64,000 nucleotides of DNA from assembly GCF_900111995.1 (NCBI RefSeq), contig NZ_FOKF01000016.1, positions 46,848-110,847 of the forward strand, read 5' to 3'. Positions 1 to 8,844 of this stretch are shown here, one piece after another. The DNA comes from Collimonas sp. OK607 (GTDB lineage Bacteria; Pseudomonadota; Gammaproteobacteria; Burkholderiales; Burkholderiaceae_D). The stretch's first letter is position 1; each line of letters opens with the position of its first letter. The position numbers were made by a program, and so were the translations under genes. The notes under the pieces were generated by a model. It was given only the letters and a program-made list of their open reading frames with translations. It was not told where the DNA came from and did no database searches.

Positions 1-774
1 GTCGACCGTCAGACTTGCTGTGAACGGCAGTTCGATGTTGAATACGCGGCGCCACCGATAGTCGGCGGGCGCCCGATGCTGCATTCTTTTGGGGAAATTG
101 CTGACATTGCTGATGTATTCGGCATGCATGCCCCGGGCGGTGCGCTCGGCGGAATATTGCGGCACAAAGGGATTGTTGCGATCGGCAAAGGTAGCTTCGT
201 GTATCCAGGCGAAATGGGCCACGTCGATGAAGCCTTCGACTTGCCTGCCGGCGGAAGCTGCTATGTCGATCGACGGCGGCAGGATCTGCTGGAAATCGGG
301 ATTGTCCCAGGTCGGGAATTCGGGGAATGGTTCATGTCCGCCGCCAAGCGAGGTCCAGATCAAGCCGTACCGTTCCTGGGCTGGATACATGCAGATTTTG
401 AGGCGATCGGAAATGTGTCCATCCGGTTGCGATGGAATATGGCGGCATTTCCCGTCCGGCCCGTAACGCAGTCCGTGATACGGACAGACGATATTTTCTC
501 CTTCGACCCAACCCAGGCTCAGCGGCACGCCGCGGTGCGCGCACATATCTTTGGCGATGACTACGCGGCCCTCGGCGCGATAGGCGACCAGGCGCTCGTC
601 CAGCAGGCGTACGGCGATAGGCTTATCGGTCAGATCGGAAGAAAAAGCGACGGGATACCAGAATTTGCTAAGAATTTTCCAGTCTTCCGGGTGGAAGGTG
701 TTGTCGCGGGGAGGAGTAGGTTGAAACGGATTTTGTTGCGAGTTGGTTGCTATAGAAATAGGCACATATGACAT
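1..774 (-). CDS. Rieske-type aromatic ring-hydroxylating oxygenase, alpha subunit (3' end outside window)
   Basis: The 258 codons present encode the N-terminal half of a Rieske non-haem iron oxygenase; the reading frame is open to base 1, so the catalytic C-terminal domain lies outside. The Rieske [2Fe-2S] ligands are clear: C78-x-H80 in CAHRG and C97-x2-H100 in CPYHG. Start ATG at 774 follows GGAGA at a good distance. Family members hydroxylate or O-demethylate aromatic substrates using electrons from a separate reductase. The reductase and the substrate cannot be told from this fragment. A forward-strand ORF over the same bases is its antisense shadow. Confidence 0.9.
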   Translation of the reverse strand, partial: MSYVPISIATNSQQNPFQPTPPRDNTFHPEDWKILSKFWYPVAFSSDLTDKPIAVRLLDERLVAYRAEGRVVIAKDMCAHRGVPLSLGWVEGENIVCPYHGLRYGPDGKCRHIPSQPDGHISDRLKICMYPAQERYGLIWTSLGGGHEPFPEFPTWDNPDFQQILPPSIDIAASAGRQVEGFIDVAHFAWIHEATFADRNNPFVPQYSAERTARGMHAEYISNVSNFPKRMQHRAPADYRWRRVFNIELPFTASLTVD

Positions 775-1264
775 CAATTCTCCAAGTAAATTCATAGCGC
801 GCCTATGAGGCATGCTGCAAATTCCCCATAGGGGCTAACGGTAGGTGTATTTGCTTCAATGTTTCCGCTGCAAGCGCTCAGTCATATCGAGACATCGTGG
901 ACAGGACAGAGGCCAAGAGCAGAATAGTGCTTAAGTTTGCTAATCGCTATATACAAAAGAATATTACGATAATCCTGTGCGTGATATGCGATCCAGGTAC
1001 TACTATGCGCAAATTCGAGCGAAAGATTACCTCCCGCAACATTGGCATTAACAGCCAATATTGCCCCGTAACTTGGCAATTCATTGATCACGTCCTATAT
1101 TTAGAATGCTTGTTTGACAATTGGCGGGGTTGCCACGGGGTTGCCACGGGATTATCATTTCATGGGCGATGTCCGGCTCCTCTTCGAAAAGAGCGCCCAA
1201 AAGTGCATGCATAACGATTGTGGTTATGCCCTACCGTTTTTCGATCACCACAAGAGGATCGCAA
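775..1264. other. Intergenic region between Rieske gene and DUF4440-like gene
   Basis: This 490-base stretch separates two divergently transcribed genes, so it should hold both promoters. I see no convincing gene. Short ORFs on both strands lack ribosome sites and recognisable sequence. It contains an inverted repeat at 802-832 near the Rieske start and an 11-base tandem duplication (GGGGTTGCCAC, 1126-1136 and 1137-1147). A TTGACA hexamer at 1114-1119 has no good -10 partner. Confidence 0.5.
802..832. promoter_or_regulatory. Candidate operator upstream of the Rieske oxygenase
   Basis: CCTATGAGG (802-810) and CCCCATAGG (824-832) form an inverted repeat with 8 of 9 positions complementary and a 13-base spacer. 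It lies 28-58 bases upstream of the Rieske start codon. Such spacing suits a dimeric activator or repressor. No regulator gene is visible in the window, so the assignment rests on symmetry and position only. Confidence 0.3.
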
Positions 1265-1759
1265 ATGAGGAACATCTCTACCCTGTCAGCAGTTCTTGCC
1301 GTTGTTCTCGCAGGCTGCGCCTCGGCTCCGTCGGAGTCCGGATCCGTGTCAGCACAGTCAGCGCGCACGGAAGTCTGCAAGGCAACCAACGAACAAGAAA
1401 TCTCAGCCTTGTTTGACCGATGGAATAGCTCGCTGCAAACCGGCGACCCGCACAAAGTTGTCGCCAATTACGCCGAGCGCTCTGTCCTTCTCGCCACCGT
1501 GTCGAACAAACCGCGACTGACCCCGGCCGAGAAGGAGGACTACTTCCAGTACTTCCTTAAAAACAAGCCCATGGGGAAGATCGACTCGAGAACAATCGAG
1601 ATTGGTTGTAATACCGCGGTTGACGTGGGACTCTATACGTTCACCTTTGGCACTACGGGTGCGCAAGTCAAGGCGCGCTATACATACACTTACAAGTGGG
1701 ACGGAAAACAGTGGCTGATCACAAGTCACCACTCTTCCGCAATGCCCGAGAAGAGCTGA
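1265..1759 (+). CDS. Secreted lipoprotein with SgcJ/EcaC (DUF4440, CaMKII association-like) domain
   Basis: 164 residues. The N-terminus is a lipoprotein signal ending in a lipobox (VVLAGC, Cys about residue 18). The mature part resembles the NTF2-like SgcJ/EcaC family: an opening helix (ISALFDRWNSSL), the phrase HKVVANYAERSVLL, and a closing beta-sheet ending in WLITSHHSSAMP. Proteins of this fold bind small hydrophobic ligands or oligomerise; a substrate cannot be named. Start ATG 1265 was chosen over upstream in-frame codons because it sits after AGAGGA and directly begins the signal peptide. It stands alone and converges on the minus-strand gene at 1786. Confidence 0.8.
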   Translation: MRNISTLSAVLAVVLAGCASAPSESGSVSAQSARTEVCKATNEQEISALFDRWNSSLQTGDPHKVVANYAERSVLLATVSNKPRLTPAEKEDYFQYFLKNKPMGKIDSRTIEIGCNTAVDVGLYTFTFGTTGAQVKARYTYTYKWDGKQWLITSHHSSAMPEKS

Positions 1760-1785
1760 GGCGCCAACGGGTATAGCCCCTCAGT

Positions 1786-2052
1786 TCAGCCTGCAGATTC
1801 GAGACTCTCTGTTAAATGCAATCGGTGCATTTCGAGAGTCCGCGCTTCGCCATCATGCGACAGTAAAGTAGCCGCAGCATCCGTTGCGCCCTGATCAGAT
1901 TCGACGACCCGCGCAAACATCTGCGCCTCGAATTCGATCCTCAAGCCGAACGGCCCGTCTCTCAGGGGGCGAGCAGTCCAGCATGGCGCAATTACGGCGG
2001 TTGCCCTGGTATCGAACGCCGGGGGATGAACGGCATCAGCCCATCCCGCCAT
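1786..2052 (-). CDS. Hypothetical 88-residue protein downstream of ycaO
   Basis: Unrecognised. It begins 11 bases after the OsmC-YcaO stop codon on the same strand, with AGGGG eight bases before the ATG, so it could be the last gene of that transcript. The composition is protein-like, with acidic residues in the C-terminal half, and there is no signal peptide or membrane segment. It has one cysteine and no repeated Cys/Ser/Thr core, so it does not look like a YcaO-modified peptide. It may also be a degraded remnant of a longer gene. Confidence 0.4.
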   Translation of the reverse strand: MAGWADAVHPPAFDTRATAVIAPCWTARPLRDGPFGLRIEFEAQMFARVVESDQGATDAAATLLSHDGEARTLEMHRLHLTESLESAG

Positions 2053-2063
2053 GACTCATACCC

Positions 2064-4268
2064 CTAACTGGCTGTAGCCGCCACATTGGCCCGAGCCTTA
2101 TGCAATTTTTTGTAGCTGTCGATCAAGCGCTGGTGCCTATCGAGACCCTCCAGTTTCATACTCGTTGGCGTTAACCCGAAGAAGCGCACGCTGCCGTCCA
2201 CCGACCCCATTACCGCATCCATCCGAGCGTTGCCAAACATCCGGCGGAAATTGACCACGTAATCGTCCAGTTCCAGGTCGTCATCCAGCAGCACCTCTAG
2301 CACCGCATCCAAGGCCTGATAAAACAATCCGCGCTCGACCGTGTTGTCGTTGTACTGCAGGAAGGCTCCCACCAGCTCTTGCGCCGCCTCAAATTGCTGT
2401 AAGGCGAGATGAATCAGCAGCTTCAACTCGAGAACGGTTAGTTGTCCCCACTCCGTATTCTCGTCAAATTCGATACCGATCAATGTGGCTATGTCGGAAT
2501 GTTCATCGAGCTCACTGTTATCCAACCGCTCAAGCAGCGCATCCAGGCTGGCATCGTCCAGGCGATGCAGATTCAAAATATCGGCGCGGAACAACAGCGC
2601 CTTGTTGGTGTTATCCCAGACCAAATCTTCTATCGGGTAAATTTCCGAGTAACCGGGCACCAGGATCCGGCAGGCTATGGCGCCTAAATTGTCATACGCC
2701 GCCATGTACACCTCTTTGCCCATGCCTTCGAGAATACCGAACAAGGTCGCAGCTTCGTCGGCATTGGAGTTTTCACCGTGGCCGGAAAAATCCCATTCAA
2801 CAAAATCGAAATCCGCTTTGGCACTGAAAAATCGCCATGACACAATTCCGCTGGAATCTATGAAGTGTTCGACAAAGTTATTCGGCTCAGTCACGGCTTC
2901 ACTTGTAAAGGTGGGCCGAGGTAATTCGTTCAGACCTTCAAAACTGCGACCCTGCAGCAATTCCGTCAGACTACGCTCCAGCGCCACCTCCAGGCTTGGG
3001 TGTGCGCCGAACGAGGCAAACACACCGCCTGTCCGTGGGTTCATCAGGGTGACGCACATCACCGGGTACACTCCTCCCAGCGACGCATCCTTCACCAACA
3101 CTGGAAAGCCCTGCTCTTCCAACCCCTGAATGCCGGCAAGAATGCCAGGATATTTCGCCAGCACTTCCTGCGGCACATCAGGCAATGTGATTTCACCTTC
3201 CAGGATTTCGCGTTTTACCGCCCGTTCGAAAATTTCCGACAGGCATTGCACCTGCGCTTCGGGCAGCGTGTTACCGGCACTCATGCCATTGCTGACGTAG
3301 AGGTTTTCGACCAGGTTGGACGGAAAATAGACCACCTCGCCGTCCGACTGCCGCACAAACGGCAGCGAACAGATACCGCGCTGCACATTGCCGGAGTTGG
3401 TATCGACCAGATGCGAGCCAAATAAATCGCCGTCAGGATTGTAAATTTGCAGACAGTACTCATCCAGGATTTCAGCCGGCAGCGCATCTTTGCGGCCAGC
3501 CTTAAACCAGCGCTCGTTCGGGTAATGTACAAACTCCGCGTTGGCGATGTCTTCACCCCAAAACGTGCCGGCGTAGAAATGGTTGCAATTCAGCCGCTCG
3601 ATATACTCTCCCAGCGCCGACGCCAACGCGCTTTCCTTGGTCGCTCCCTTGCCATTGGTAAAACACATTGGCGAGTGCGCATCGCGGATATGCAGCGACC
3701 ACACATTGGGAACAAGATTGCGCCACGAAGCGATTTCAATCTTGATGCCCAAGTTCGCCAAAACACCCGACATATTGGCGATGGTTTGCTCCAACGGCAG
3801 ATCCTTGCCCGCAATATAGGTGCTGACGTCAGAAGCCGGCTTCAACGTCAGCAACGACTGAGCATCGGCATCCAGGTTCTCTACATCTTCAATTACAAAC
3901 TCGGGTCCGGCTTGCACCACTTTTTTGACCGTACAACGCTCGATGGAGCGCAAAATACCCTGGCGGTCTTTGGCAGAGATATCCGACGGCAACTCGACCT
4001 GAATCTTGAAAATCTGCTGGTACCGGTTTTCCGGATCAACAATATTATTCTGCGACAGGCGGATATTTTCAGTAGGAATGTTGCGAGTTACGCAGTACAA
4101 CTTCACAAAGTAAGCTGCACACAAGGCCGATGAGGCCAGAAAATAATCGAAGGGACCTGGCGCCGAGCCATCGCCCTTGTAACGGATAGGCTGGTCGGCC
4201 ACTACCGTGAAGTCATCGAACTTGGCTTCAAGACGTAGCTTATCGAGAAAGTTGACCTTAATTTCCAT
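2064..4268 (-). CDS. ycaO: OsmC domain / YcaO domain protein
   Basis: 734 residues in three parts. Residues about 1-140 form an OsmC-like domain (peroxiredoxin fold; conserved Cys in DYFLASSALCAAYF). Residues about 180-560 form the YcaO ATP-binding domain, recognisable by NGKGATKESALASALGEYIER and the acidic Mg-binding helix QCLSEIFERAV. The rest is a helical TPR-like tail, as in E. coli YcaO. YcaO proteins activate amide backbones with ATP. The E. coli protein is linked to beta-methylthiolation of ribosomal protein S12 and has no known peptide substrate. NCBI-type nomenclature uses exactly this domain pair, so the fusion is a known architecture. The start ATG at 4268 has only a weak upstream purine tract. 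Confidence 0.93.
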   Translation of the reverse strand: MEIKVNFLDKLRLEAKFDDFTVVADQPIRYKGDGSAPGPFDYFLASSALCAAYFVKLYCVTRNIPTENIRLSQNNIVDPENRYQQIFKIQVELPSDISAKDRQGILRSIERCTVKKVVQAGPEFVIEDVENLDADAQSLLTLKPASDVSTYIAGKDLPLEQTIANMSGVLANLGIKIEIASWRNLVPNVWSLHIRDAHSPMCFTNGKGATKESALASALGEYIERLNCNHFYAGTFWGEDIANAEFVHYPNERWFKAGRKDALPAEILDEYCLQIYNPDGDLFGSHLVDTNSGNVQRGICSLPFVRQSDGEVVYFPSNLVENLYVSNGMSAGNTLPEAQVQCLSEIFERAVKREILEGEITLPDVPQEVLAKYPGILAGIQGLEEQGFPVLVKDASLGGVYPVMCVTLMNPRTGGVFASFGAHPSLEVALERSLTELLQGRSFEGLNELPRPTFTSEAVTEPNNFVEHFIDSSGIVSWRFFSAKADFDFVEWDFSGHGENSNADEAATLFGILEGMGKEVYMAAYDNLGAIACRILVPGYSEIYPIEDLVWDNTNKALLFRADILNLHRLDDASLDALLERLDNSELDEHSDIATLIGIEFDENTEWGQLTVLELKLLIHLALQQFEAAQELVGAFLQYNDNTVERGLFYQALDAVLEVLLDDDLELDDYVVNFRRMFGNARMDAVMGSVDGSVRFFGLTPTSMKLEGLDRHQRLIDSYKKLHKARANVAATAS

Positions 4269-4469
4269 GGGGGAACTCTAAAAATAATGTAGCCGCTATT
4301 ATCCGTCGCCACGCCGGTACCGTGTAATGTATTGATGGTTTCCTCAAACGCTGCCGATGTCTGCCCTTCAAAGCCAATACAATCTTTCCATATAGCCCAC
4401 TTATTGCCGTCGCGATATAATCCGCTTCGCACCTCACCTCTCCGGTGCTGAAATCCTCGTAAATCTCCC

Positions 4470-4853
4470 ATGTTACGTATCCGCCGCCAAAAATTCGTTG
4501 TCTGGGCTTGCCTGTTTGCCATCTGGCTGGGAATCCTCATGCCGACGGTTTCGCAGTCCATCAAGGCGGCGGGAACGATACAGATATACAACGAGATCTG
4601 CACCGCGGCCGGACTGGTGCATGCCGTTCCGGCTGACAGTGGCAACTCTTCTGCACCGAATACCGATCACTGGAATGCTTGCGGCTACTGTACTTTGCTG
4701 GCCAATAGCCCGCCGCCGACGGTTTCTTTCGGCTTGTTGCCGATAAGCGCCACTGTCTCCGAACATACCGGCCTGCCGCTATACAGCTACATCCCGCCAC
4801 GCCCGTTCCGTGGGCAGACTCACCCGCTCGACCCTCCCCTGACTCTTTCCTGA
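4470..4853 (+). CDS. DUF2946 family protein
   Basis: 127 residues. There is a basic N-terminus, then one hydrophobic segment (about residues 9-28, signal or anchor), then an exported part with the DUF2946 signature HWNACGYC (Cys pair about residues 71-74), and a proline-rich C-terminus. The family is of unknown function but is often found beside metal-uptake or copper-handling genes, and the His/Cys pattern suits metal binding. It lies 86 bases before the TonB receptor on the same strand and is probably co-transcribed with it. Confidence 0.8.
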   Translation: MLRIRRQKFVVWACLFAIWLGILMPTVSQSIKAAGTIQIYNEICTAAGLVHAVPADSGNSSAPNTDHWNACGYCTLLANSPPPTVSFGLLPISATVSEHTGLPLYSYIPPRPFRGQTHPLDPPLTLS

Positions 4854-4939
4854 TTTCCATTACCGGCATCTGAGATGCCGCCTATCTCCGGTTGCGCCTG
4901 CAATCCGGGACGATTACCGTTTGAAGTCCAGGGGAATTT

Positions 4940-7318
4940 ATGTTTGATTTGCTCACGCAAACCAAGAGTGTTTCAACGCGCCGCTATTTGTCGTCGCTGC
5001 ATCTATCAAGCCAGTCATCGAGATTATCTACGTCGTTGCGGCCGCTACCGCTCTCTCTCATGCTCGCCCTGCCCATGATGTCGCAAAGCGCATGGGCGGC
5101 TGAGGATGATGTCCACGCAGTGCACGAAGTGCTCCACGAAGTGTTTGTCAGCGCTGCCAGGGAAAAGCGGGTACTTGATCCCAACCTGCCCGCCAGCAGT
5201 GAACGCATCACTGCGGCGCAGTTAGAAAATCTCAACGTCATCAATACTGAAGACGCCTTGAAGTACATGCCGAACATGGCAATTCGCAAACGTTTTGTGG
5301 GCGATGAAAACGCCACGATTTCGGTTCGTGGCAACGGCACCTCCCAGACCGCACGCGGCCTGGTGTATGCGGATGGCCTGCTGCTCAGCAATTTCATGGG
5401 CAACACGCATAGCTTCCCGCCGCGCTGGTCCATGGTTTTTCCGGAAGATATTGCCCAGGTCGATGTGATCTACGGCCCGTTTTCTGCACTGTATCCGGGC
5501 AATTCCATGGGGGCGACGGTAGCGATCACCACCAAGATGCCGACAAAACTGGAAGCGATGGCAAGGGCGCAGGTCTTCAGCCAGCAATTCAACATGTTCG
5601 GCGTCGACGGCCATTTCGACGGCAACAAAAGTACGGCGGCTATCGGCAACAAAGTCGGCGACCTGTCTTTCCTGCTCGGCATAGACCACCTCAGCAATGC
5701 CGGCCAGCCATTTGTCTATGCCAGCCAGCCGCGCTCTACGCAAGTTGCGACTGCCTCTGCGATTCCTGTCACTGGCGCTTATTCATATACCGACCCTAAC
5801 GGCGCTCCGGCCACCATCTTCGGCGTCAATGCCGAGGGCGCCGAGCGAGCGGTGCAGGATCTGTTCAAGTTCAAGGCCGTCTACGATATAACGCCGGCGC
5901 TGCAGGCCGGTTTCACTTTCGGCTACTGGCGCCAGCAGGTAAGCAACAGTACCCAGACCTTCTTGCGCGACGCCAACGGCAATCCCGTGTATTCAGGCTT
6001 GGTTAATATCGGCGGCTATCAATATAACCTGCCGGCATCCTTCTTTGCGCCGGCGGCCAGCGAAAGCGAGAACCAGCTGTATGGTTTAACGCTGAAAACC
6101 CGTAACGCCAGCGGCTGGAACTACTCGGCGATTGCATCGTATTTCGACGTTTCAAAGAGCATTTCCAGATCCGCCAGCAGCGGGTTGGCCAGCAATCTCA
6201 GCGGTGTCGCCACCTATGGCGACGGCTCGGGCTGGAAAACGCTGGACCTGATGGCCGACTACAAACCGGCAACCGTCAACGCCGGCAGCCATTGGCTGAC
6301 TTTCGGCTACCACTACGATGATTATTTCCTGGAAAATACTACGCTCAACCTGAGCAACTGGCGCAGCAACGATGGCGGCAGCTTCAACAATACCTTTGCC
6401 GGCAAGACTGAAACCCAGGCACTGTATGCGCAAGACGCCTGGCAATTGAACCAGCTCTGGAAGCTGACCTACGGCCTGCGCTATGAAAACTGGCTAGCTT
6501 ACGATGGCGCACGCGCGACCAGCGCTGCGGCCCAGCGCTACGACAACCGCAACCTGTCGTACTGGTCGCCCAAGGCGGCACTCTCCTATCAGGCTACTTC
6601 CGACCTGACAATCCGCTTCTCTACCGGGCGCGCCTATCGCTTCCCGACCGTCAGTGAACTGTTCCAGGGCAGCCTGACCGGCTCCACGCTGATCAACAAC
6701 GATCCGAATCTCAAGCCGGAAAACGATCTGGCGAAAGAGCTGAGTGCAGAATGGTCGCATTTCAACGGCATGCTGCGTATGTCTTTGTTTGAAGACGACG
6801 TGAAGAACACCTTGTTCAGCCAGACCAACACGACAGTGTTCCCCAACGTTACCAGTATCCAGAATATAGATCGGGTACGCTCGCGCGGGATCGAGTTCAG
6901 CTATTCGGCCGAAGACGTTTTACTGCGCGGACTGGACCTGAGCGCCAGCGTCGGTTACACCAGGTCGATCATCCTGGAAAACAGCAAGAATCCGGCGACC
7001 GTCGGCAAGAACTTCTACCGCATCCCTTTGTGGCGCAGCAATCTGGTCGGCAGCTATCGCATCAACGACCAGGCTAACGTGATGCTGGCCGGACGCTACT
7101 CGGGACGGCAATACAACACGCTGACCAATACTGACATCAATCCGAATACCTTCGGCGGCACCAGTTCTTTCCTGGTGTTCGACACCAAACTGACATTCAA
7201 GCCCACTAAAAATACCGAGCTGGGACTCGGCATCGACAACCTGACCAACCGCCGCTACTACGTCTACTACCCTTACCCGGGCCGGACGTTCTATCTGGAA
7301 GCCAAGGTCAGCCTATAA
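4940..7318 (+). CDS. TonB-dependent outer membrane receptor, metal or metallophore uptake
   Basis: 792 residues. The long N-terminal leader ends about residue 53 (MMSQSAWA). A plug domain follows (SERITAAQLENLNVINTEDALKYMP, then SVRGNGTSQTARG, then VDVIYGPFSALYPGNSMG). The rest is a 22-strand type barrel ending in an aromatic-rich strand (YYPYPGRTFYLEAKVSL). Start ATG 4940 follows AGGGGAATTT. With the DUF2946 protein upstream and the PepSY protein downstream it forms a three-gene uptake set. The ligand is uncertain: iron-siderophore receptors are most common, but the neighbours leave copper open. Confidence 0.9.
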   Translation: MFDLLTQTKSVSTRRYLSSLHLSSQSSRLSTSLRPLPLSLMLALPMMSQSAWAAEDDVHAVHEVLHEVFVSAAREKRVLDPNLPASSERITAAQLENLNVINTEDALKYMPNMAIRKRFVGDENATISVRGNGTSQTARGLVYADGLLLSNFMGNTHSFPPRWSMVFPEDIAQVDVIYGPFSALYPGNSMGATVAITTKMPTKLEAMARAQVFSQQFNMFGVDGHFDGNKSTAAIGNKVGDLSFLLGIDHLSNAGQPFVYASQPRSTQVATASAIPVTGAYSYTDPNGAPATIFGVNAEGAERAVQDLFKFKAVYDITPALQAGFTFGYWRQQVSNSTQTFLRDANGNPVYSGLVNIGGYQYNLPASFFAPAASESENQLYGLTLKTRNASGWNYSAIASYFDVSKSISRSASSGLASNLSGVATYGDGSGWKTLDLMADYKPATVNAGSHWLTFGYHYDDYFLENTTLNLSNWRSNDGGSFNNTFAGKTETQALYAQDAWQLNQLWKLTYGLRYENWLAYDGARATSAAAQRYDNRNLSYWSPKAALSYQATSDLTIRFSTGRAYRFPTVSELFQGSLTGSTLINNDPNLKPENDLAKELSAEWSHFNGMLRMSLFEDDVKNTLFSQTNTTVFPNVTSIQNIDRVRSRGIEFSYSAEDVLLRGLDLSASVGYTRSIILENSKNPATVGKNFYRIPLWRSNLVGSYRINDQANVMLAGRYSGRQYNTLTNTDINPNTFGGTSSFLVFDTKLTFKPTKNTELGLGIDNLTNRRYYVYYPYPGRTFYLEAKVSL

Positions 7319-7365
7319 GTGGTCAAGACCCCGGTTCAGATCATCATTTTTAGCAAGGAACAGTC

Positions 7366-8814
7366 ATGCAGACAATCGTTGAGCAACAAGCGCAGGATGA
7401 GACAGGTTCAGTCTCGTCCCGCAATTACCGCATCCTTTGGCGCTGGCATTTTTATGCCGGCTTGTTCGTCATGCCTTTTTTAATCGTACTGGCGATTACC
7501 GGCGCAATCTACGTTTTCAAACCACAGATTGAAAGTGTTTTGTACGGCGACAAATTGTTTGTTCCCGCGAGCACGCAGGCAAGGCTTGGCTACGGCAAAC
7601 TGCTCAGCATCGCCGCCACCGCGCTGCCGCCTGATGCAACGGCCAGCTCGATTGCCGTCAGCCAGGATCCGAGCCGCAGCACCGAAGCGGTGTTTCGCCT
7701 GCCTTCCGGCGACAGCAGCAGCGTGTACCTCAATCCGTACACCGGCCAGGTGCTGGGCACGCTCAGCGTCGAACACAGGCTGATGAAACAGGTGCGCCAG
7801 ATCCATCGCGATTTGCTGCTGGGAAGATGGGGGGGCTGGCTGATGGAACTGGCCGCCTGCTGGACCCTGATCATGGTCGGCACCGGCATCGCCTTGTGGT
7901 GGCCGCGCAAGCAGTTTTCGGTGTGGGGTACTGTGCTGCCCCGCCTCGGCCTGCGTGGCCGGGCGATCTGGCGCGAGTTGCATCTGGTGATCGGTATCTG
8001 GGTCTCGATTGGCGCGGTGTTCTTCATCATGAGCGGCTTGCCGTGGTCCAGCTTCTGGGGCAAGAATTTCCAGGCTGTAGTCACCTGGGCCAGCTTTGCA
8101 CAACCGCCAGCGGCAGCCAAGAGCGCGCACGTCCACGGGGCGGATGCGCCGGCAGACGACCATGGCGCAATGGCTAGCATGCCCAACATGCCAGCCATGC
8201 CGAAGAAGATGCAGGACCTGCCTCTTGCCGAAATTCCGTGGGCAGTGGGCGCAACCACAGTGCCGATGTCACAGGAAATGCAGCACCACCCGCTGGCAAT
8301 CGATCAGGTGGTAGCGATCGCTGCGCACAACGGCATGCAGACCTATCAACTCGCGTTGCCGGGTAAAGGCACCGATGTTTTCACCGCATCCTATGCGCCG
8401 GGCGCTGGAGAATTCGTACGTTCGGATCTTGATCGGCAACGCACGTTGCATATCGACCAGTACAGCGGAAAAATCATGAAAGACCTGCGCTTTTCCGATT
8501 ACAGCCCTGTCTCCAAGTTAGTGACCTTGGGCGTTGCGCTGCATATGGGGGAATATTTCGGCTTGGCGAACCAGCTGATTTGCGCAGCGATTTCATTGAC
8601 CTTGCTAGGAATGGCGGTCACCGGATTCGTGATGTGGTGGAAGCGGCGCCCGCAAAACTCCATAGGCGCCCCAAAGCGCGTACTGCAGCCGACACCGTCA
8701 ATCACGCGCTGGAAAAGCTATATGGCGATCCTCGGCATCATCTTTCCACTGATGGGAGTGACGATGCTTGCCGTATGGCTGGGCGACACGCTGTTTTTCA
8801 GGAAGCGTGCCTGA
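7366..8814 (+). CDS. PepSY-associated TM helix protein
   Basis: 482 residues. TM segments are seen near residues 27-50, 160-180, 205-225, 400-425 and 450-475, with PepSY-like periplasmic parts between. HRDLLLG and HLVIGIW supply conserved histidines. Family members (PiuB-like) work with TonB receptors, probably as inner-membrane reductases releasing metal. An insertion at about residues 248-285 is rich in His and Met (HVHGADAP, DDHGAMASMPNMPAMP), a composition typical of copper-binding loops. AAGGAACAGTC precedes the ATG, 47 bases after the receptor gene. Confidence 0.88.
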   Translation: MQTIVEQQAQDETGSVSSRNYRILWRWHFYAGLFVMPFLIVLAITGAIYVFKPQIESVLYGDKLFVPASTQARLGYGKLLSIAATALPPDATASSIAVSQDPSRSTEAVFRLPSGDSSSVYLNPYTGQVLGTLSVEHRLMKQVRQIHRDLLLGRWGGWLMELAACWTLIMVGTGIALWWPRKQFSVWGTVLPRLGLRGRAIWRELHLVIGIWVSIGAVFFIMSGLPWSSFWGKNFQAVVTWASFAQPPAAAKSAHVHGADAPADDHGAMASMPNMPAMPKKMQDLPLAEIPWAVGATTVPMSQEMQHHPLAIDQVVAIAAHNGMQTYQLALPGKGTDVFTASYAPGAGEFVRSDLDRQRTLHIDQYSGKIMKDLRFSDYSPVSKLVTLGVALHMGEYFGLANQLICAAISLTLLGMAVTGFVMWWKRRPQNSIGAPKRVLQPTPSITRWKSYMAILGIIFPLMGVTMLAVWLGDTLFFRKRA

Positions 8815-8844
8815 ATGTCCTGAACCGCTTCAATCCAAACCCGG

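Noticed and set aside
76..771. 231-codon forward ORF at the window start
   Set aside because: It is the antisense of the Rieske oxygenase reading frame, in exact codon register; the minus strand carries the CxH and CxxH ligands.
882..1091. 69-codon minus-strand ORF in the first intergenic region
   Set aside because: No ribosome site, no family resemblance, and overlaps another weak ORF on the other strand.
1786..2052. RiPP precursor for the YcaO protein
   Set aside because: The ORF has a single Cys, no leader-core pattern and no other RiPP genes nearby; the YcaO has the E. coli-type OsmC fusion architecture, which is not associated with RiPP clusters.
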